Positions 44,660-53,280 of a stretch of 64,000 nucleotides of DNA are shown piece by piece (the first letter of the stretch is position 1; each line of letters starts with the position of its first letter). Under the pieces are notes generated by a model. The model was not told the DNA's origin, did not search any database, and was given only the letters and a program-made list of their open reading frames with translations. Source of the DNA: Rathayibacter caricis DSM 15933. GTDB taxonomy: Bacteria > Actinomycetota > Actinomycetes > Actinomycetales > Microbacteriaceae. The position numbers and the translations under genes were made by a program. The stretch spans positions 434,001 through 498,000 of the forward strand of contig NZ_PZPL01000001.1 in the NCBI RefSeq assembly GCF_003044275.1, read 5' to 3'.

Positions 44660-44697
44660 AGAAGTTGTCGTACTCGAGCTCGAGTACGACGACTTCC
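44660..44697. repeat. 38-bp near-perfect palindrome
   Basis: Arms of 19 bases centred on CTCGAG|CTCGAG with no loop (GTCGTACTCGAG mirrored). It lies 28 bp past the stop of the ABC permease gene. It could be a terminator, operator or cruciform-forming site. Confidence 0.6.
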
Positions 44698-44724
44698 GAG
44701 GAGTCGGCGGGGCGGGGCGGCGCG

Positions 44725-46302
44725 TCAGCCGACCGTCACCAGGGTGGCGAAGAGCTCCGGGGCGCGGCGGTCGACGAGGCGGCCGCCGAGGCGGATGCCG
44801 AGCACGGCGAGGAGGCCGCCGACGACGACGGCGAGCGCCAGCGACACGAGTCCGAGCGCGACGTCGTCGCCGACGAGCGCGATCGCTCCGACGACGATCG
44901 ACGGGAGCGAGAGCAGCGCGGTCGCGCCCATGCTGGCGAGCATCACGACGCTCGAGATCATGCCGGAGCCGGGCGGCGTCTTGAGCGGGCTGTCGCCCGG
45001 CGCGGGCACGGGGTAGACGACCAGCGCGGAGGCGATGCTCGACACTCCGAAGCCGCTCAGCACGAGGGCGAGCGAGAGTCCCAGGATCGCAGGGATCGCC
45101 TCCGGTCGCCCCGCGTAGACGCACGTGCCGACGGCGACGATCACCACGGCGGGGACGCCCACGATCGCGGCGGCGATGACACGGCCGGCGCGGTCGGCCG
45201 CCCCCGTCACTCCGGCGCTGACGTGCGCGGCCCACGCGGTGCCGTCGTAGGAGACGTCGGCGCAGAGGGTTACGCCGAAGATCAGGCCGATGAAGACGGC
45301 CGAGAAGATCGCGATGGTGCTTCCTCCGCCGCCGATCGCGCCGTAGAAGACCGTGAGGACGACGATCGCCGGCACGACGAGCAGGCCGCGGCTGTAGCGC
45401 GGGTCGCGCCACCAGTAGCCGAGGGCGCGGGCGGCGATCGCGCCGGTCGGGGTGCCGGGGAAGCGGCCGAACAGGCCGATGCCGGCCGATCCGGAGGCGG
45501 TGCCGGACGCGGACGCGGCGGGCTCGCGCAGGGCGCGGCGCAGCGCGCGCGACCAGGCCCACACGACGACCGCGAGGGTGGCGACCCCGATCGCGAAGCG
45601 GGCGAGCGCGACGAGCCACTCCCCCGCGACGATCGAGCCGGGGACCGCCCAGATCGCGCCGAGCGGCGACCAGCCCAGGGCCGAGGCGACCACGGGCAGC
45701 ACGTCGATGCCGTCGCGGACCACGTTCATCACTCCGATGAGCAGGGGCCCGAGCAGGATCATGACGACGAGCACCACGCCGCCGATCACCTCGCGGTAGC
45801 GGCGGCTCGAGCCGAGGCCCGTGGTGAGGGCGCCGATCAGGCGCGACGCCACGACGCAGGTGGCGACTCCGATCGCGGCGCAGACGAGCGCGGGCAGGAC
45901 GCCGATCGGAGCGCTCCACCAGGCGGCCGCGGTCGCGAGGGCGCCCAGGGTGGTGACGATGCCGGGGATGCCGGCGAGACCCGCCGCGGCGAGGCCCAGC
46001 ATCAGGGTCTTCAGCGGGATCGGGAAGGTGGCGAGCGTCGAGAGGTCGAGGCTCTGATCCGAGCCCGACACGAAGATCGGGCCCAGCACCCAGCCCAGCA
46101 GCAGCACGGAGCCGCCGAGCACGATCGCGGCGTTCACGAGCGCGGGATCGGTGCCGCCGAGCGCGACGAGGCCGACGACGACCAGGCCGAGGACGAAGAC
46201 CGCGTACAGGCCGCCGAAGATCACCCCGATCAGCTGCCACACGTTGCGCGTGAGCGCGTTGCGCAGCAGGAGCAGGCGCAGCCTCAGGAGATGCGCAACC
46301 AT
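44725..46302 (-). CDS. ABC-2-type exporter permease
   Basis: A 525-residue polytopic membrane protein with about twelve hydrophobic helices and no soluble domain, beginning MVAHLLRLRLLLLRNALTRN, which is typical for actinobacterial ABC-2-like permeases. It pairs with the ATPase gene directly upstream, overlapping it by 19 bases. Substrate is unknown. Residues 260-290 form a polar Ala/Ser/Gly loop. Confidence 0.82.
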   Translation of the reverse strand: MVAHLLRLRLLLLRNALTRNVWQLIGVIFGGLYAVFVLGLVVVGLVALGGTDPALVNAAIVLGGSVLLLGWVLGPIFVSGSDQSLDLSTLATFPIPLKTLMLGLAAAGLAGIPGIVTTLGALATAAAWWSAPIGVLPALVCAAIGVATCVVASRLIGALTTGLGSSRRYREVIGGVVLVVMILLGPLLIGVMNVVRDGIDVLPVVASALGWSPLGAIWAVPGSIVAGEWLVALARFAIGVATLAVVVWAWSRALRRALREPAASASGTASGSAGIGLFGRFPGTPTGAIAARALGYWWRDPRYSRGLLVVPAIVVLTVFYGAIGGGGSTIAIFSAVFIGLIFGVTLCADVSYDGTAWAAHVSAGVTGAADRAGRVIAAAIVGVPAVVIVAVGTCVYAGRPEAIPAILGLSLALVLSGFGVSSIASALVVYPVPAPGDSPLKTPPGSGMISSVVMLASMGATALLSLPSIVVGAIALVGDDVALGLVSLALAVVVGGLLAVLGIRLGGRLVDRRAPELFATLVTVG

Positions 46303-47135
46303 GCCGGTCCCTCCTGGTGGGTGCGGCCGCCGACGAGCTCGACGAAGCGCTCCTCGAGGCTCGAGCCCGCGCGCACCTCGGCGAGCGTGCCCGCCGCGAG
46401 GACGCGGCCGTCGGCGATGACGGCGACGCGGTCGCACATCCGCTCGACCAGGTCCATCGAGTGGCTCGAGACGATGACCGTGCCTCCGGAGGCGACGAAG
46501 CCGGTGAGGATGTCGCGGATGTTGGCCGCCGACACCGGGTCGACCGACTCGAACGGCTCGTCGAGCACCAGGAGTCGCGGGGCGCGCACGAGCGCGCAGG
46601 CGAGCGCGATCTTCTTGGTCATGCCTGCGGAGTAGTCGACGACGAGGGTGCGATCGGCCGGATCCAGGCCGAGCAGCTCGAGCAGGTCGTCGGCGCGCTG
46701 CAGGACCGTGGGGCGGTCGATGCCGCAGAGCAGGCCGTAGTAGGTGATGAGCTGGAGTCCGGTGAGGCGGTCGAACAGCTTCACTCCGTCGGCCAGCACG
46801 CCGATCAGGCGCTTGGCCTCGAGCGTCCGCGTCCAGACGTCGACCTCGTGGATCGTGACCACGCCCTCGTCGGGACGGAGCAGCGCGGTCGCCATCGAGA
46901 GCGTCGTCGTCTTGCCCGCGCCGTTCGGGCCGACCAGGCCGAAGAAGGAGCCGGCGGGCACGTCGAGGTCGATGCCCTTGACCGCCTCCTTGTCGCCGAA
47001 GCGCTTGCGGAGGCCGCGAATCCGCAGGGCGATCTCGCCGGAGCGGCCCGACGCGTCCGGAGCGGCCCAGGAGGGGGCGGCGGCGGGCCCGTCGGTCGCG
47101 TCGTCGCCGGGAGTGATCCCGTTCGTCCCGTCCAT
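46284..47135 (-). CDS. ABC transporter ATP-binding protein
   Basis: A 283-residue ATPase with Walker A GLVGPNGAGKTTTLSMA (about residues 69-85), signature VDYSAGMTKKIALACALV (a variant: YSAGM instead of LSGGQ), Walker B LLVLDEPFESVDPV and the switch His in VIVSSHSMDLVERM. It drives the permease encoded downstream. ATG at 47135 has GAAGGGA seven bases upstream, so longer in-frame starts through the 16-bp tandem repeat are rejected. Confidence 0.9.
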   Translation of the reverse strand: MDGTNGITPGDDATDGPAAAPSWAAPDASGRSGEIALRIRGLRKRFGDKEAVKGIDLDVPAGSFFGLVGPNGAGKTTTLSMATALLRPDEGVVTIHEVDVWTRTLEAKRLIGVLADGVKLFDRLTGLQLITYYGLLCGIDRPTVLQRADDLLELLGLDPADRTLVVDYSAGMTKKIALACALVRAPRLLVLDEPFESVDPVSAANIRDILTGFVASGGTVIVSSHSMDLVERMCDRVAVIADGRVLAAGTLAEVRAGSSLEERFVELVGGRTHQEGPAWLRIS

Positions 47136-47210
47136 GAGAGTCCCTTCGGTGCGAACCGCGGGCCGCGGTGGGCGGCCGCTCGTTCCACGGTAGCCACGCC
47201 ACTCGGCCCG

Positions 47211-47285
47211 AGGCATCCGCCGCCGGAGGGATCCAGCACCGGAGGCATCCGGCACCGGAGGGATCCAGCACCGGAGGGATTCGCC
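47211..47285. repeat. 16-bp tandem repeat
   Basis: Four full units and a partial fifth of AGGGATCCAGCACCGG and variants (AGGCATCCGGCACCGG). It ends just before the -10 box of the histidine phosphatase gene and lies in the divergent gap with the ABC ATPase gene. Confidence 0.85.
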
Positions 47286-47290
47286 GCGCC

Positions 47291-47296
47291 TACGCT
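47291..47296 (+). promoter_or_regulatory. -10 box, leaderless start of the histidine phosphatase gene
   Basis: TACGCT, six bases, ATG 47303, directly after the tandem repeat array. Confidence 0.5.
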
Positions 47297-47302
47297 GACT
47301 CC

Positions 47303-47992
47303 ATGCCCACCCTCCTCCTCGTCCGGCACGGGCGCACCACCGCGAACACCGCCGGGATCCTGGCCGGCCGCACCGCCGGGGTCCGGCTCGACGACGTCGG
47401 ACGCGCGCAGGCCGTCCGCACCGGCGAGCGCCTCGCTGCGGTGCCGCTCGCGGCCCTCGTGACGAGCCCGCTCGAGCGCTGCCGGCAGACCTCGCGCGCG
47501 ATCCTCGACCGCCAGGAGGCGCCTCCGGAGCCCGTCGTCGAGAAGGGCGTCACCGAGGCCGACTACGGGCAGTGGTCGGGTCGGCACCTGCGCGACCTGG
47601 CGAAGGAGCCGCTGTGGGCGACGGTGCAGAACCAGCCCTCGGCGGTCGTGTTCCCGGGCGGGGAGGGGCTCGCGGCGATGCAGGCGCGCGCGGTCGCGGC
47701 GATCCGGAGGCACGATGCGGCGGTCGCGGAGCGGCACGGACCGGGTGCGGTCTGGGCGGCGGTCAGCCACGGCGACACGATCAAGGCGATCCTGGCCGAC
47801 GCGCTCGGCATGCACCTCGACCTCTTCCAGCGGCTGTCGGTCGGACCGGCGTCGGTGTCGATCATCCGCTACGGCGCGGGACGGCCCGAGGTCGTCGCGA
47901 TGAACACGGAGGCGGGGGACCTCGGCTGGCTGCGGGCGGCGGCGGCCCCCGCGGCCGACGCGCCGGTGGGCGGCGGGGCGGGTCACGAGTAG
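47303..47992 (+). CDS. histidine phosphatase family protein (MSMEG_4193-like)
   Basis: A 229-residue phosphoglycerate-mutase-like enzyme. LLLVRHGRTTANTAGILAG holds the phospho-accepting RHG motif (residues 8-10), VTSPLERCRQTSRAI the SPLxRxxQT motif, and WAAVSHGDTIKAILADALG the second catalytic His. It is the first gene of a trio with DUF3090 and SCO1664-type proteins that is conserved across Actinobacteria, often close to mshC. Substrate unknown. Confidence 0.88.
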   Translation: MPTLLLVRHGRTTANTAGILAGRTAGVRLDDVGRAQAVRTGERLAAVPLAALVTSPLERCRQTSRAILDRQEAPPEPVVEKGVTEADYGQWSGRHLRDLAKEPLWATVQNQPSAVVFPGGEGLAAMQARAVAAIRRHDAAVAERHGPGAVWAAVSHGDTIKAILADALGMHLDLFQRLSVGPASVSIIRYGAGRPEVVAMNTEAGDLGWLRAAAAPAADAPVGGGAGHE

Positions 47993-48038
47993 GCCGGGAC
48001 CTCGGATCCCGATCAGCCAAGGCGCGGGAAGCGGCTCC

Positions 48039-48044
48039 TAGACT
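48039..48044 (+). promoter_or_regulatory. -10 box, leaderless start of the DUF3090 gene
   Basis: TAGACT, six bases (GGGGAC), ATG 48051. Confidence 0.55.
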
Positions 48045-48050
48045 GGGGAC

Positions 48051-48578
48051 ATGCCTCTCGTCCACGCGTTCGACTGGCCCGACCGGATCGTCGTCGGCAC
48101 CGTCGGCTCGCCCGGTTCGCGCTCCTTCTACCTCCAGGCCCGCACCGGGCCCCGCGTGGTGAGCGTCGGGCTCGAGAAGCAGCAGTCGGCGCTCCTGGCC
48201 GAGAAGATCGACGAGATCCTCGACCAGCTGATGGCCGCCGAGGGCAACCCGGCGAGCGTCCCGGTCGGCACCCCAGCCGAGCTCGTCGACAACGAGCCGC
48301 TCGACCAGCCGGTGGAGCCGGAGTTCCGGGTCGGCGGGCTCAGCCTCGGCTGGGATCCGACAACCGCGCAGATCGTGATCGAGGCGTTCCCGCTGACCGA
48401 GGCCGACGAGTCGGCCGAGGAGGCGGAGCCCGAGGAGATGGTCGTGCTGCGGATCCCCGTCGGCACGGCGCGCGCCTTCGCCAAGCGCACCCTCGAGGTC
48501 GTGGGCGCCGGGCGTCCGCTGTGCCCGCGCTGCGGCGATCCGATGGACCCCGACGGGCACGACTGCCCGCTCGCATGA
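48051..48578 (+). CDS. DUF3090 family protein
   Basis: A 175-residue protein beginning PLVHAFDWPDRIVVGTVGSP with the DUF3090 features RSFYLQARTG and RIPVGTARAFAKRTLEVVGA. The C-terminus is a zinc-ribbon-like LCPRCGDPMDPDGHDCP. Function is not established. It overlaps the next gene by four bases (ATGA), so the two proteins are likely produced together. Confidence 0.88.
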   Translation: MPLVHAFDWPDRIVVGTVGSPGSRSFYLQARTGPRVVSVGLEKQQSALLAEKIDEILDQLMAAEGNPASVPVGTPAELVDNEPLDQPVEPEFRVGGLSLGWDPTTAQIVIEAFPLTEADESAEEAEPEEMVVLRIPVGTARAFAKRTLEVVGAGRPLCPRCGDPMDPDGHDCPLA

Positions 48579-49360
48579 GCGACGGCGCGGAGCCGACCGA
48601 CGGCGGCGAGCTCATGAGCGGCGCGCTCGAGCTCACCGGGCGGATCACCACGGCCTCCAACGCCACGTTCCTCGCGCGGATCGGCGACACGTCGGTGGTC
48701 TACAAGCCCGTGTCCGGCGAGAAGCCGCTCTGGGACTTCCCCGACGGCGACCTCGCGGGCCGGGAGGCGGCCGCGTACCTCGCCTCCGAGGCGCTGGGCT
48801 GGAACGTGGTGCCGCGCACGTGGCTCCGCGACGGGCCGCTCGGCCCCGGCATGGTGCAGCTCTGGCAGGACATCGACCCCGAGCAGGACGCGGTGGACCT
48901 GGTGCCGTCGAAGGAGGTCGCCGAGGGCTGGCGGCACGTGCTCGACGGCAGCGACGAGGAGGACCGCGACGTCTCGCTCGTGCACGAGGACTCGGCGGCG
49001 CTGCGGCGGATGGCGGTCTTCGACGTGGTCGTCAACAACGCCGACCGCAAGGGCGGGCACGTGCTCGCCATGCCCGACGGGCACCGCTACGGCGTCGACC
49101 ACGGCCTGACGTTCCACGTCGAGCACAAGCTGCGCACAGTGCTGTGGGGCTGGATCGGCGAGCCGCTGACGGCCGACGAGATCGATGCGCTGGGACGCCT
49201 CCGGAGCGCGGTGGACGGGCCGCTCGGCGCGGCGCTGTCGGAGCTGCTGCTGGACGAGGAGATCGAGGTGCTGGGGCGGCGCTGCGACCGGCTGCGCTCC
49301 TCCGGCCGGTTCCCGGCGCCGCGGGGCGGGATGCCCGCGGTGCCGTGGCCGCTGTTCTGA
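48575..49360 (+). CDS. SCO1664 family protein (kinase-like fold)
   Basis: A 261-residue protein of the SCO1664 family, related to phosphatidylinositol 3/4-kinase-like folds. Segments DTSVVYKPVSGEKPLWDFPD, LASEALGWNVVPRTWLRDGP and VFDVVVNNADRKGGHVLAMP with GVDHGLTFHVEHKLRTVLWG fit a Lys / catalytic-loop Asn-Asp / metal-binding Asp layout. Substrate unknown. ATG at 48575 forms an ATGA overlap with the DUF3090 stop. Confidence 0.85.
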   Translation: MSDGAEPTDGGELMSGALELTGRITTASNATFLARIGDTSVVYKPVSGEKPLWDFPDGDLAGREAAAYLASEALGWNVVPRTWLRDGPLGPGMVQLWQDIDPEQDAVDLVPSKEVAEGWRHVLDGSDEEDRDVSLVHEDSAALRRMAVFDVVVNNADRKGGHVLAMPDGHRYGVDHGLTFHVEHKLRTVLWGWIGEPLTADEIDALGRLRSAVDGPLGAALSELLLDEEIEVLGRRCDRLRSSGRFPAPRGGMPAVPWPLF

Positions 49361-49379
49361 GGCGGACTGCGACGCTCGC

Positions 49380-51431
49380 CTAGAAGGCCCAGCCGCGGCC
49401 GAACATCTCGTCGCCCGTCGCGCGCCCGCCGTCGGAGCGGTCGCGCGAGCCGAGGTACGAGCTGACGACCGCCGCGCCGAGGTCGTCGGCCTCCGGGTTC
49501 ACGACGATGCCGCCGGCCCGCCGCGCGAGCGAGTCGAGGAACCGCGCGAGCCCGGGGTCGTCGCCGAGGCGGAAGAACGTGGTGTGCGCGCCGAGCCGCA
49601 CGGAGGCGTCGAGCTCGCGCACCGAGACGGCGATGGTCATCGCGTCGGGCGGGTAGTCGAAGAAGACGTCGCCGGCGGGCTCGAGGTGCGCGGTCGGCTC
49701 GCCGTCGGTGACGATCAGCAGCACCGGCTGCGCGTTCGGGTGCTTGCGGAAGTGCCGGTTGGCGAGCAGCAGCGCGTGGTGCAGGTTCGTGCCCTTCTCC
49801 CACTCCGCGTCGAGGCCGACGAGCTGCTCGATGCCCATGACCTCGGCCTGGCGTCCGAACGCGATCATCTGGAGCTCGTCGCCGCGGAACCGGCTCGTGA
49901 TGAGCGTGTGCAGGGCGAGAGCGGTGCGCTTCATCGGCACCCAGCGGCCGTCCATCGCCATCGAGAAGGAGGTGTCGACGAGCAGGGCGACGCAGGCCTG
50001 CGTGCGCGCCTCCGTCTCCTGCACCTCGACGTCGCCGATCTCGATGCGCACGCCGGACGCTGTCGAGCGGCCCTCGCCGGCGGTGCGGGTGAGGGCGTTG
50101 GTGATCGTGCGCGGGAGGTCCCAGGCCTCGGTGTCGCCGAACTCCCAGGCGCGCGTCGCTCCGGAGCGCTCGCCCGCGGCACCCGCCCGGCGCACGTCGC
50201 GCGCGCCCTGGCGGCCCGACATCGTGTCGGCGATGTCGCGCAGCAGGGACTTGCCCAGCTGCCGCATGGCCTTGGGGCTGAGGGCGAGCGAGCCGTCGGA
50301 GCCGCGGCGCAGGGTGCCGGAGTCGCGCAGCGCCCGCTCCAGCTGCTTCAGCGTCTGCGCGTCGACCGCCGCGTCGTCGCCGAGGCGCCGGGCGAGCAGG
50401 TCGAGGTCGAGGTCGTCGAGCTGCGAGCCGTTCTGCGACTGCGCGAGCTGGTCGGCCAGCGCGTCGAGGTCGGCGAGCTCCTGGAACACCCCGGTGCCGT
50501 CGCCGAGGCCGAGTCCCTCCTCGCCGTCCATCCGCTCGGAACCGCCCCAGTCCTCGCCGGGGCGCAGGCCCCGCAGGGTCTCGTCGAGCTTCCCGAGCGA
50601 CTGCATCAGCTCGGGGGTGCCGAAGGCCTGCTGCGCGAGGGCGTCGAGCTCGTCGCGCTGCTCCTGGGTCAGGGAGTTGCGCATCCGCTGCGCCGCGGCC
50701 GCTCGGGCGGCGAGGGCGTCGATCAGCTCGTCGACGGTGCGGGGGTTCTCGGGGAAGTACTCGCCGTGCTGCGCCAGGAACGCGTCGAACTGCTCCGGAG
50801 TGTCCTCGCCGCGGGCGTGCGCGTCGAGCAGGTCGTTGAGGTCGCGGAGCATGGCGTCGATCGCCGCGCGGTCCTCATCGCTCGCGTTCTGGAGGGCCTG
50901 CTTCATGCCGGCGAAGCGCTGCTCGAGCATCTCGGCGCCGAGGAGCTGCTTGATCCGCTCGAAGTCGGCCTGCGCCTCGGGGCTCCGCCAGGAGTAGTCG
51001 CCGAGCTCGGAGACGGCCGCGGCGGCGGACGGCGGCAGGCTGTCGAGCTGGATCTCGGCGAGCGCGCGGTCGCCGTCGTCCATCTGCGTGTCGCGGGCGA
51101 GCTGCTTGCGCTCGGCGAGGACCGCCTTGTCGAGCAGCTCCCGGACCTCGCGGAGCGTGCCGTCGAGGTTGTGCTTCTGCGCGAGGTCGCGCCGGCGCTC
51201 GGCGACGCGCTGCCCCAGGTCGTCGAGACCGAAGGTGTCGCGGCCGCCGCGCCGGAGGAACTCGCGGAGGGCGCGCTCGGGCGAGGTGCCGGCCATGACG
51301 TCCTGGCCGATCGCCTCGAGAGCCTCGGCGAGGTCGACGGGCGGGGCCAGCGGATCCGGGCCGCCGCGGTACTCGGAGTAGCGCGCGTCGCGGTGCAGGC
51401 GGCGGTTGGTCCGGCGCGCCGGCTCAGCCAT
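49380..51431 (-). CDS. von Willebrand factor A domain protein (MoxR-associated)
   Basis: A 683-residue cytoplasmic protein: a long Asp/Glu/Leu-rich helical region (residues 30-450) and a C-terminal VWA domain with the metal-site motif ACVALLVDTSFSMAMDGRW (DxSxS, about residue 485) and VLLIVTDGEPTAHLEP. It pairs with the AAA+ ATPase gene just upstream, overlapping by eight bases. Such pairs act as chaperone-like assembly or metal-insertion machines; the client here is unknown. Confidence 0.88.
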   Translation of the reverse strand: MAEPARRTNRRLHRDARYSEYRGGPDPLAPPVDLAEALEAIGQDVMAGTSPERALREFLRRGGRDTFGLDDLGQRVAERRRDLAQKHNLDGTLREVRELLDKAVLAERKQLARDTQMDDGDRALAEIQLDSLPPSAAAAVSELGDYSWRSPEAQADFERIKQLLGAEMLEQRFAGMKQALQNASDEDRAAIDAMLRDLNDLLDAHARGEDTPEQFDAFLAQHGEYFPENPRTVDELIDALAARAAAAQRMRNSLTQEQRDELDALAQQAFGTPELMQSLGKLDETLRGLRPGEDWGGSERMDGEEGLGLGDGTGVFQELADLDALADQLAQSQNGSQLDDLDLDLLARRLGDDAAVDAQTLKQLERALRDSGTLRRGSDGSLALSPKAMRQLGKSLLRDIADTMSGRQGARDVRRAGAAGERSGATRAWEFGDTEAWDLPRTITNALTRTAGEGRSTASGVRIEIGDVEVQETEARTQACVALLVDTSFSMAMDGRWVPMKRTALALHTLITSRFRGDELQMIAFGRQAEVMGIEQLVGLDAEWEKGTNLHHALLLANRHFRKHPNAQPVLLIVTDGEPTAHLEPAGDVFFDYPPDAMTIAVSVRELDASVRLGAHTTFFRLGDDPGLARFLDSLARRAGGIVVNPEADDLGAAVVSSYLGSRDRSDGGRATGDEMFGRGWAF

Positions 51432-52809
51432 ACACGGCCTCGCCGCCGCCGGTCTCCTTGCTCAGGCGGCGCGAGAGGTACAGGCCCTCGAGGGCGAGCT
51501 CGACCGCTCCGGCCCGCTGCCCCTCGTTCGTCGCGCCCAGGCGCTCGGCCAGATCCTCGTAGACGGTGGCCTCGCCCAGCAGCGGGAGGCCGGCGAGGAA
51601 CTCGCGCGCGGTCACCTGCTCGCCGGTCGTGATCATGGCGCCGTCCTCGACGGCGGTGACGAGCGGGCCGAGGTCGATGCCGCGCAGGTGCGCGCGCACC
51701 GTCTCGGCGGTGGCCTGGCGCAGCAGGTGCTCGAGGATCTCCTCCTCGCGCCCCTCCTCCCCCGACTCGAACTCGATCTTGCCGCCGAGCACGTCGACCG
51801 CGGTCTCGAGGTCGATGGGACGGGCGACGGCCTCGGCCTCGCCCCGCCGGGTGGCGCGGTGCAGCGCGGCCGCGGCGATCGTCTCGGCGCCGGCGATGGC
51901 GAAGCGGGCGCTCACTCCGCTGCGCTGGTCGACGGAGCTCGACTCGCGCAGGGCCCGGGTGAAGCGGGCGAGGATCTCGATGAGCGCGTCGGGCACGGTC
52001 GCGACGAGGTCCGCCTCCTGCCGGATCACGGCGATCTCGTCGTCGAGCTCGGTCGGGTAGTGCGTGCGGATCTCGGCGCCGAAGCGGTCCTTCAGCGGAG
52101 TGATGATGCGGCCGCGGTTCGTGTAGTCCTCGGGGTTCGCGCTGGCGACGACGAGCACGTCGAGCGGGAGGCGGAGGACGTAGCCGCGGATCTGGATGTC
52201 GCGCTCCTCCATCACGTTGAGCATCGCGACCTGGATGCGCTCGGCGAGGTCGGGCAGCTCGTTGATCGCGACGATGCCGCGGTGGCTGCGCGGGATGAGG
52301 CCGAAGTGGATGGTCTCGGGGTCGCCCAGGCTGCGGCCCTCGGCCACCTTCATCGGGTCCACGTCGCCGATGAGGTCGGCGACGCTGGTGTCGGGAGTGG
52401 CGAGCTTCTCGACGTAGCGCTCCTCGCGCGAGCGCCAGGCGACGGGCAGGTCGTCGCCGAGCTCCTCGGCGCGGCGGATGCTGACCGTGGTGATCGGCTC
52501 GTAGGGGTGCTCGCCGAGCTCGGAGCCGGCGATGACCGGCGACCACTCGTCGAGGAGGCCGTTGAGGGTGCGCAGGAGCCGGGTCTTGCCCTGGCCGCGC
52601 TCGCCCAGCAGCACGATGTCGTGGCCGGCGATCACCGCGCGCTCGACCTGCGGGATCACGGTGTCGGCGAATCCGTGCAGCCCCGGCCACGGGTCGCGGC
52701 CCTGGCGCAGGGCGTCGAGCAGGTTGTCGCGGATCTCGGTGCGGAGGCTCTTCTGCACGTGCCCGGAGGCGCGGAGCTGGCCGAGGGTCTGGATCGTCGG
52801 GCGCATCAC
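51424..52809 (-). CDS. MoxR/ChlI-type AAA+ ATPase
   Basis: A 461-residue ATPase with Walker A IVLLGERGQGKTRLLRTLNG (about residues 70-89), Walker B-region HRGIVAINELPDLAERIQVA and sensor-1 VLVVASANPEDYTNRGRIIT, resembling magnesium-chelatase subunit I. A lid domain with SGVSARFAIAGAETIAAAAL follows. It is coupled to the VWA protein gene. The GTG at 52809 lies seven bases after a TAGCGT box; the next codon is ATG, so either may be used. Confidence 0.9.
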   Translation of the reverse strand: MMRPTIQTLGQLRASGHVQKSLRTEIRDNLLDALRQGRDPWPGLHGFADTVIPQVERAVIAGHDIVLLGERGQGKTRLLRTLNGLLDEWSPVIAGSELGEHPYEPITTVSIRRAEELGDDLPVAWRSREERYVEKLATPDTSVADLIGDVDPMKVAEGRSLGDPETIHFGLIPRSHRGIVAINELPDLAERIQVAMLNVMEERDIQIRGYVLRLPLDVLVVASANPEDYTNRGRIITPLKDRFGAEIRTHYPTELDDEIAVIRQEADLVATVPDALIEILARFTRALRESSSVDQRSGVSARFAIAGAETIAAAALHRATRRGEAEAVARPIDLETAVDVLGGKIEFESGEEGREEEILEHLLRQATAETVRAHLRGIDLGPLVTAVEDGAMITTGEQVTAREFLAGLPLLGEATVYEDLAERLGATNEGQRAGAVELALEGLYLSRRLSKETGGGEAVYG

Positions 52810-52816
52810 CTCGGCA

Positions 52817-52822
52817 ACGCTA
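52817..52822 (-). promoter_or_regulatory. -10 box, leaderless start of the MoxR-VWA operon
   Basis: TAGCGT on the minus strand, seven bases before GTG 52809. Confidence 0.5.
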
Positions 52823-52941
52823 CGCCCGGGCGGTGGCGCGTGGCGGAGGTGTGCGGAAGTCGGCCGGGCCGGGATCGTGGTCCGCGGCTCGCGCCCCTCG
52901 TCCGGGGCTCTTGCCGAGCGGGGCGCGCCGGAGTAAGTTCC

Positions 52942-52952
52942 TTGATGATCAA
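52942..52952. promoter_or_regulatory. TTGATGATCAA palindrome, possible operator
   Basis: An 11-bp palindrome in AT-richer surroundings than the rest of this gap, with TAGATC following at 52955-52960. Resembles MarR-type operators; it lies about 150 bp before the 54-aa gene. Confidence 0.35.
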
Positions 52953-53103
52953 ACTAGATCGCGCGCGACGGGTCACCCGACCTCGTCCGCGTCCCACCCT
53001 CCCAGCGCATCCGAAGCGCCGGCGAGGGCGCACGAACTCCCCCTCAACCGGCCTCCCTGGATTTCGGCCGGACCGCCCCCACACCCCGAGAAGAGGCGCA
53101 GCC

Positions 53104-53268
53104 GTGCCCGAAAACGCTGCCACCGAGACCCTGACCATCCTCCGCGACCTGCTCGGAGCGCTCGAGACGCCCGGCGCCCTGAACCCCGGGTTCGCGGCGC
53201 ACCTCGGTGCGCAGGTGCGCGCCGCACTCGGCGACGAGCACGCCCTGCTGGTCTCCCGGGCCGCCTGA
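53104..53268 (+). CDS. 54-residue hypothetical protein
   Basis: A short helical, acidic protein (ETLTILRDLLGALETPGALN ... GAQVRAALGDEHALLVSRAA) with no cysteine and no membrane helix. Third codon positions are almost all G or C, as in true genes here. GTG at 53104 has AGAGG seven bases upstream. It is convergent with an MFS gene. No family recognised. Confidence 0.5.
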   Translation: MPENAATETLTILRDLLGALETPGALNPGFAAHLGAQVRAALGDEHALLVSRAA

Positions 53269-53280
53269 GCGCGGCGGGCG

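Noticed and set aside
47136..47255. Longer start for the ABC ATPase through the 16-bp repeat
   Set aside because: The added residues are encoded by the tandem repeat, and ATG 47135 has a good ribosome binding site.
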